Shown here: piece by piece, positions 58,968 to 64,000 of the stretch | How the letters are laid out: every line of letters begins with the position of its first letter | Position numbering within the stretch: the first letter of the stretch is position 1 | Source: Paramecium octaurelia | Taxonomy: Eukaryota > Ciliophora > Oligohymenophorea > Peniculida > Parameciidae | DNA length: 64,000 nucleotides | Assembly: GCA_905182995.1 (NCBI GenBank) | Contig: CAJJDP010000020.1 | Span: forward strand, 499,453 to 563,452 | Reading direction: 5' to 3' | Notes under the pieces: generated by a model | The model's input: the letters and a program-made list of their open reading frames with translations, nothing else | What the model was told of the DNA's origin: nothing | Database searches by the model: none | Translations under genes and position numbers: made by a program

Positions 58968-61663
58968 ATGAACACAAATAGAACTGATCATTGTTTATTA
59001 CAAGATGGTTATTTTGGTCCTTGCGTTTTAATTGATTCTGCCAATATAAACAACTATAAAAAGAATTCTCCTTCTAAGAATTCAATCACTTCAGATATTA
59101 GCTAGAAAGAGATTGAATCTAATAATATCTCTTAAAATGTCGAAATTTTACCAACAAATCTCTAAATTTTAAAAGCCAAGCAAAACTTCAGGAATAAAGG
59201 CAATTCTAATTAATAATCATAAAGTAATTTCATAAAGGGGAGCAAGAGACAATTACTGGAACCTAAAATATAGAAATTGGAAGGACCTTCCTTTATGAGA
59301 ACCCTCGTCAAAAATAACATCATCAATAAATTTAAAAATAACCTATTTTCCTCAGCTTATGTTCTTCCAAATTAAATGAAATACATCTTGGAAAACGAAT
59401 CCTACATCTAAGAATAAAAGAAAAAAACAAAAGAAAATTAAACCAAAATAGAGATTAAGTAATTAAATTATATCATTAAGTCAGTAAAGAAAATGGGTAT
59501 GCAAGCAAAGTATCGGAATTAAGTATGTTACTGATGCCTGGAAAAAATCTAACAATTTTATGGGATTTCATGTCTTTATTTGTTTTGTTTCTGAGATTAT
59601 TCTTTTGCACTATGATTGCATCCTTTGGATAATAGGATAAATTTTTCAAGGGCATTGAATTTTTCTTTAACATCTATCTCATATTTGAGAGTGTGCTTAC
59701 AATTTATAGACCAATTATTCTCTAAGGGGAAATTGTCAGTGAAAATTAATAAATATGGATTCTTTACTCAAAAAATCAATTGATAGAAGACTTAACCAGT
59801 TTCATTATTTGGTTTTTGATTTATTTTGATTTTAATGAAATTTTAGTACTCAATGAAATTTTGGCCATATCATAAATTATTTTAACAGTTAGATAAATAT
59901 TAAGAAAATATAATATTCAAATTGAATAATTGTATTTAAAAGGATTTAATAGTCACTTTTTAGACTTAATAAGTCTGATTATAATTATTTGTTTCTTTGC
60001 TCATTTTACAGCCTGTTTATGGCATTATATTGGTTACATTACAATGAATTAAGGTTCCTGGTTAACCTATGCTCAGATCACAAATGAAAACATTTGGGTA
60101 TAATACAACTATTCTTATTATTGGGCTACGATGACAATGGTTACTGTGGGATATGGAGATATTACACCTAAAAATTAAGTTGAAGTAACATTTGCATCAA
60201 TTGTAATGATATCTTCTACTTGCATGTTTGCTTATTCAATGAACTCGATAGGAGTGATAGTGAAAAATATTTATGATGAACAAACAAAATTTAAGTATTC
60301 ACTTATTTATATATCGTAGGAGAACATTAATATTGATGAGTAAATTCATGTCCAAAAATGAAGTAGATTCTTAGATCTAAAGCAGAGTGAAGAACTACAT
60401 TAAATTTAGTATTGAACATGAGGTTTTGGAGAATAAAGAAGAAACTACTAAAATATTAAATGATTTGCCAGTTGGTTTAAGATTAGAATTAGAAGAAGAT
60501 ATTTAATAAAAAACTATCTAAAAAATTAAACTCATAACTGATTATTTTTCAATACAAACTTAAAACCAAGTTAAAAACAATCTGATTCCAGTCAAATTCA
60601 CCCCTAAGGATATAATATACCATAGAGAAGATATGAAGGATAAAAATTTGTATATATAATATTTTTATTCTTTAGATATTTCATTTCTGAAGGGGAAGTG
60701 CAAATTTTAGAAGAGCAAAGCTAAAAGATTATAAAAAGATTGAAAGTAGGAGATGTTTTTGGTGAATATTAATTTTTCACCGGATAAAATACCAAAGAAT
60801 CAACTATAAGTGTGGGATTTACATAATTATATCGGATAGACAGAGATAAATTTATAAGTATCATAAAGTAAACACAAAAAGATTATGAGAAGTTTCATAA
60901 AATCAAAGATTCAATTTTATACACCAAAAATTACACAAGCATTTTAGCTAAATGTTATTTATGTAACAAATTTTCACACAAAGATATTGAGTGTCCTTAC
61001 TTAACATATCAACCTTCTAAATATCTGAAAATTTTAAAATTTAATAAATTTGATTTAAATGAGAGAGAAAAATTCAAAAGAAACGAAAAAAAAAAAATAA
61101 AATCCTAACTTGATCAATAATAGATTGAAGCAAGTATTAAAGACTTTCAAGAATTTCTATCCGTATCATTTTTAGAAGAATACAATACTCAAGTTCAAAC
61201 TTATTAGGTATCTGAAACCAGTGGCTAAGTTGAAACTATACAAGTAGAAGAATTGCGAGAAAAATCATAGAATTCTATATATCGAAATATTCAGTAGAAC
61301 GGGTTAATTCAATAGAGCGGGATGGGTAGAAGAGGTTCGAATACACCAATTTTGGATAATAATGAAAAAAGGAAATCTCTAGTTTTAGCTAAAAAAAAGT
61401 TATCTTTTACAGAAGAAGAGAAAAGAAGAACATAAATTTATAGAGAAACTTTAATTTTTAAATAATTAGACCAATTTTAAGTCAAATAACAATTCTATGT
61501 ATTGGAAGGATTTGATAAAATGCAAAATTATGTAGATTATTTGCCACATAACAATGCTAATTAAGTGATCAGAAATGCTAACAAAGAGAAACCAAAAAGT
61601 AAGTCAATTAAACCTTAAGTCTTTAAGTTTTCTAATAGTTTTAGAGTGATGAAAAACAATTGA
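58968..61663 (+). CDS. CNBD-type potassium channel (CNG/HCN/EAG-like)
   Basis: 872 residues, with introns 59480-59505 (26 nt), 60295-60319 (25 nt) and 60650-60675 (26 nt). After ~170 polar residues comes the S1-S6 core, starting LLMPGKNLTILWDFMSLFVL. The pore reads YYWATMTMVTVGYGDITP, where TVGYGD is the potassium selectivity filter. S6 follows (ISSTCMFAYSMNSIGVIV). S4 (IILTVRQILRKYNIQ) has few basic residues, so voltage sensing may be weak. A C-linker leads to a cyclic-nucleotide-binding domain: ISEGEVQIL, LKVGDVFGEYQFFTG. The core Arg of the phosphate cassette is not obvious (NTKESTISVG). After the CNBD is a CCHC-like knuckle (CYLCNKFSHKDIEC), then ~200 polar residues. Ciliates use many such channels to control ciliary beating. 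Cyclic-nucleotide gating is likely but not certain here. Confidence 0.92.
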
Positions 61664-62363
61664 TTTTATATTTTTAATTTAGATAAATATTTCTAAAATT
61701 ATGAATTCCAGATACCAATTCTTTACTTTGTTATGTGTATTTCTAGGCTAGACAATATTAATTATCTATGATTTTAGTATAGTGTCATAATTTAAACTAA
61801 TCTATTTAATAATGAGCAATTTAATAAAATATCTAAAATGTTTATGAATTTTATTATTATAATATTCTCATTTTAAAATTGATAATTCATTACAATAAGT
61901 AATTATTCCTCTATATTGAATATTTTTCATTTGGAAGGTTTGAATTTTTAATCTTATGAGTCTCTCTGTTTCTATTAATTAACAATTTTAAATATTTTAT
62001 TTCTTAGGATAAAATTAATATTAATTTAATCAGTAACTAATAATTATTTCTATTTCAAAATTGAATTTCAGTTGAATCGCTTTAAATTTAAAATTGTGAA
62101 CAGATTGCCTTAAGATTTAAATCATTAAATTAGATCAATTAACCTCCTCTTTTTTTTTCTTTATACTTGTTGCACCCCCATTTTGTTTCTAGACTATTTA
62201 ATATTATTAAATACTCTCTCCTTAAGCGCTATTTTTACATAGATTTCTAGTTTTATCAATTAATAATCCATCTAAAGTATTGATTTTAATAATCATAAAA
62301 TTATATATAATGTTTATATTCTTAAAATGAGAATGCTATATATTAATAAAATTAATTTAGCAT
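61664..62363. other. long convergent spacer
   Basis: 700 nt between the ends of the channel gene and a kinase gene, although other convergent gaps here are mostly 35-65 nt. Extremely AT-rich. I could follow no protein-like frame. It may contain an unrecognised small gene or non-coding RNA. Confidence 0.35.
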
Positions 62364-63791
62364 TCAACTTTAAACAACTTTGTTCACCTGTTCTTTTATT
62401 GAGCTCTACTCAAATATTCTACCAATTTGGATATCAAAATTAGGTAGCCTATTTACAAGTGGAGATGAGTCGTGACAATCCTCAGTCTCGCATCTTTGCT
62501 TATAAAGTTCATACAAAGATGAAAATTATTCGTAAGCAGCCTTCAAAGAGATTCTGTCAGATATATTCTTTTCCAATAGAGATTTCAAAAGAGCCTATTA
62601 AAAATAAATAAAAATCTTACAATAATACTCAAAGAGAAAGCATTACATTTTTCTTGTTGAAAATCTAATTAACAAAGTCTGTTATTATGTACTAGCTATT
62701 CCGTTGTGTCACCTTTAAAAGGCAATTCATTAAATAACCTAAAGAATGAATTTTTAATTACAATAGATAAAGCAGACAACCACTACTAAATACATCACAA
62801 CTAAATGAGTAATATGTGCATTAAGAATTAAGCACTTCAGGTGCTGCATATCCAGGTGTACCACATTTATATAAAAGATATCTGTTAATATTGGTGAAGG
62901 TTGCAAATCCAAAATCAATTATAGTAAGAGAATTGAAATCATCTTCTTCTGCTAGAACTAAATTTTATGGTTTGATATCTCTGTGTATGATCTATATTTA
63001 ATTGCCTATATACTTCTAATTAGGATAGTTTGATTAAGGCTTCAAATAGCCGTTTCATAATTGAGAATATTTAAAACAAAGAAAAAGTTTTATTCATTTT
63101 TCTATTGTTTTCCAGATAATATGACAATGAGTATCCTTCCAAATAATTCATGATGATTAAGTAGTATTAATCATCTTGATATAAATCTTGGATTTTCACA
63201 AAATAATCATATCCTTTTACTTTATTCATCACAGCTATTTCTTACTCTAAGATTGACTTTAGTTTGAATATATATATTTTTACATAATTTAAAGGTGTTA
63301 AATCCTTTTTGCTAATAAATTTAACAGCCAATTCTTTTCCAGTCTATTTACATTAGATTTTTTTCACACTACCTGAAGACCCTCTACTTATCTCACTTTT
63401 GACGTTAAATAATTCATCAAAATTAGCAAAACTACATTTGCAGCTCAGAAAATTCTTCAGTCTAAGATTCATTTGATCATTTAATTTACTTTAGAATTCC
63501 ATTCACATCCTTACAAAGGAAATTCTTGGATTTTTTCTTTATATTTATTGTGAACCCAATAATTTTAGGCAAATTACCTTCAATTTTGGTTATCCACTTA
63601 ATTTGAGTCATGATTCTTATCAAAAGTTGAAATCTGAATATTTAAACTCCTTGCTTCAGCTTTATAAATGAAGATGATTCTCATACCTTATAAAATAAAA
63701 TTTTGTCTCCGACATATGTTAATTCATAGGGGTGATCAAAAAATATATTTTTACTGTAAACTTATAAAGTGAGAATAGTTTAGTTGTCCAT
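62364..63791 (-). CDS. serine/threonine protein kinase with N-terminal PH-like domain (CAMK-like)
   Basis: 433 residues, with introns 63660-63686, 63462-63489, 62992-63013, 62739-62761 and 62595-62620 (27, 28, 22, 23 and 26 nt). Residues 1-95 follow the PH-like plan of ciliate kinases (QVYSKNIFFDHPYELTYVGD, GFTINIKKKSKNFL). The kinase domain follows with a complete set of motifs: SRGSSGSVKKI, ELAVKFISKKDL, LIIMNYLEGYSL, IHRDIKPQN, TIIDFGFAT and CGTPGYAAPE. It should be catalytically active, unlike the related pseudokinase at 17487-18864, which shares the same domain order. A 60-residue Ser/Gln-rich tail closes the chain. Substrates and activators are unknown. The start ATG 63791 is supported by the conserved beginning of the PH-like region. 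Confidence 0.9.
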
Positions 63792-64000
63792 TTAATGAAT
63801 AATTATATTTATTTGTGAACTTTTGTTTTTATAATTAAATTCAAGTCATTAATTATTAAATACCGAAACATTTCAGTAAAGAACACCCAGGTTTTCGGAA
63901 TCAAAATGTTTATTGATCAATAAGCTAATTATATATGTTTAGATTCATATTTACTCAATCCAAGCCAAAAATAATATAAAAACAATCTTATCTTAAATAT
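63792..64000. other. upstream flank, no gene seen
   Basis: The last 209 nt, upstream of the minus-strand kinase. AT-rich, probably promoter. Any neighbouring gene lies outside the window. Confidence 0.3.

Noticed and set aside
1..64000. Frequent TAA and TAG codons suggesting massive gene decay under the standard code
   Set aside because: Conserved families (CKS1, CDPK, ULK-like kinase, potassium channel, TMP) are intact when TAA and TAG are read as Gln. The code differs and the genes are not broken.

Overview
The window reads as macronuclear DNA of a Paramecium-type ciliate. The DNA is AT-rich. Genes stay open only if TAA and TAG are read as glutamine, and every complete gene ends in TGA. 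Almost all genes are cut by tiny introns of about 19-29 nt that start GT (mostly GTA) and end AG. One gene encodes a trichocyst matrix protein, a family typical of Paramecium. Coordinates below come from hand translation with the ciliate code. For each multi-exon model the summed exon length divides by three after removing the stated introns. No database search was possible, so family names rest on motifs I recognise.

Layout. 0.4-4.5 kb: one large single-pass membrane protein (minus). 4.6-6.2 kb: poorly resolved. 6.2-12.2 kb: a RING-H2 protein, a B-box coiled-coil protein, a ZC2HC zinc-finger protein and a calcium-dependent protein kinase. 12.4-14.2 kb: two tandem jacalin-like genes, the first with a long PPGQY-repeat tail. 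14.9-21 kb: an SHIPPO/STPGR protein, a B-box plus CHY-finger protein, a pseudokinase divergent from a coiled-coil gene, and a hypothetical. 21-28.6 kb: a ULK-like kinase, a degenerate histidine-kinase-like membrane protein, a coiled-coil protein, a tandem CCCH finger protein and a Cys-containing hypothetical. 28.6-32.6 kb: a 1289-residue low-complexity protein with a possible crystallin-like end. 33-38.4 kb: CKS1, a LONRF-like RING/LON protein and a second multi-pass sensor-like protein. 38.5-46.8 kb: a TmcB-like PAS membrane protein, an alveolin-like cortical protein, a coiled-coil protein and a small hypothetical. 46.9-50 kb: the trichocyst matrix protein and several small genes, one encoding a short secreted peptide. 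50.6-56.4 kb: a CEP290-like giant coiled-coil protein with six EF-hands. 56.4-58.7 kb: a hypothetical gene and a stretch broken by in-frame TGA codons. 59-63.8 kb: a cyclic-nucleotide-binding-domain potassium channel and an apparently active kinase.

Genes are packed tightly on both strands. Several convergent pairs end 35-65 nt apart, and two divergent pairs have start codons only 15 and 40 nt apart. There is no operon logic. Shared themes by inference are calcium and cyclic-nucleotide signalling (CDPK, EF-hand protein, CNBD channel, kinases), cell cortex, cilia and trichocysts (alveolin, STPGR, CEP290-like, TMP), and ubiquitin-type RING/B-box proteins. I recognised no tRNA, rRNA, CRISPR array or transposase.
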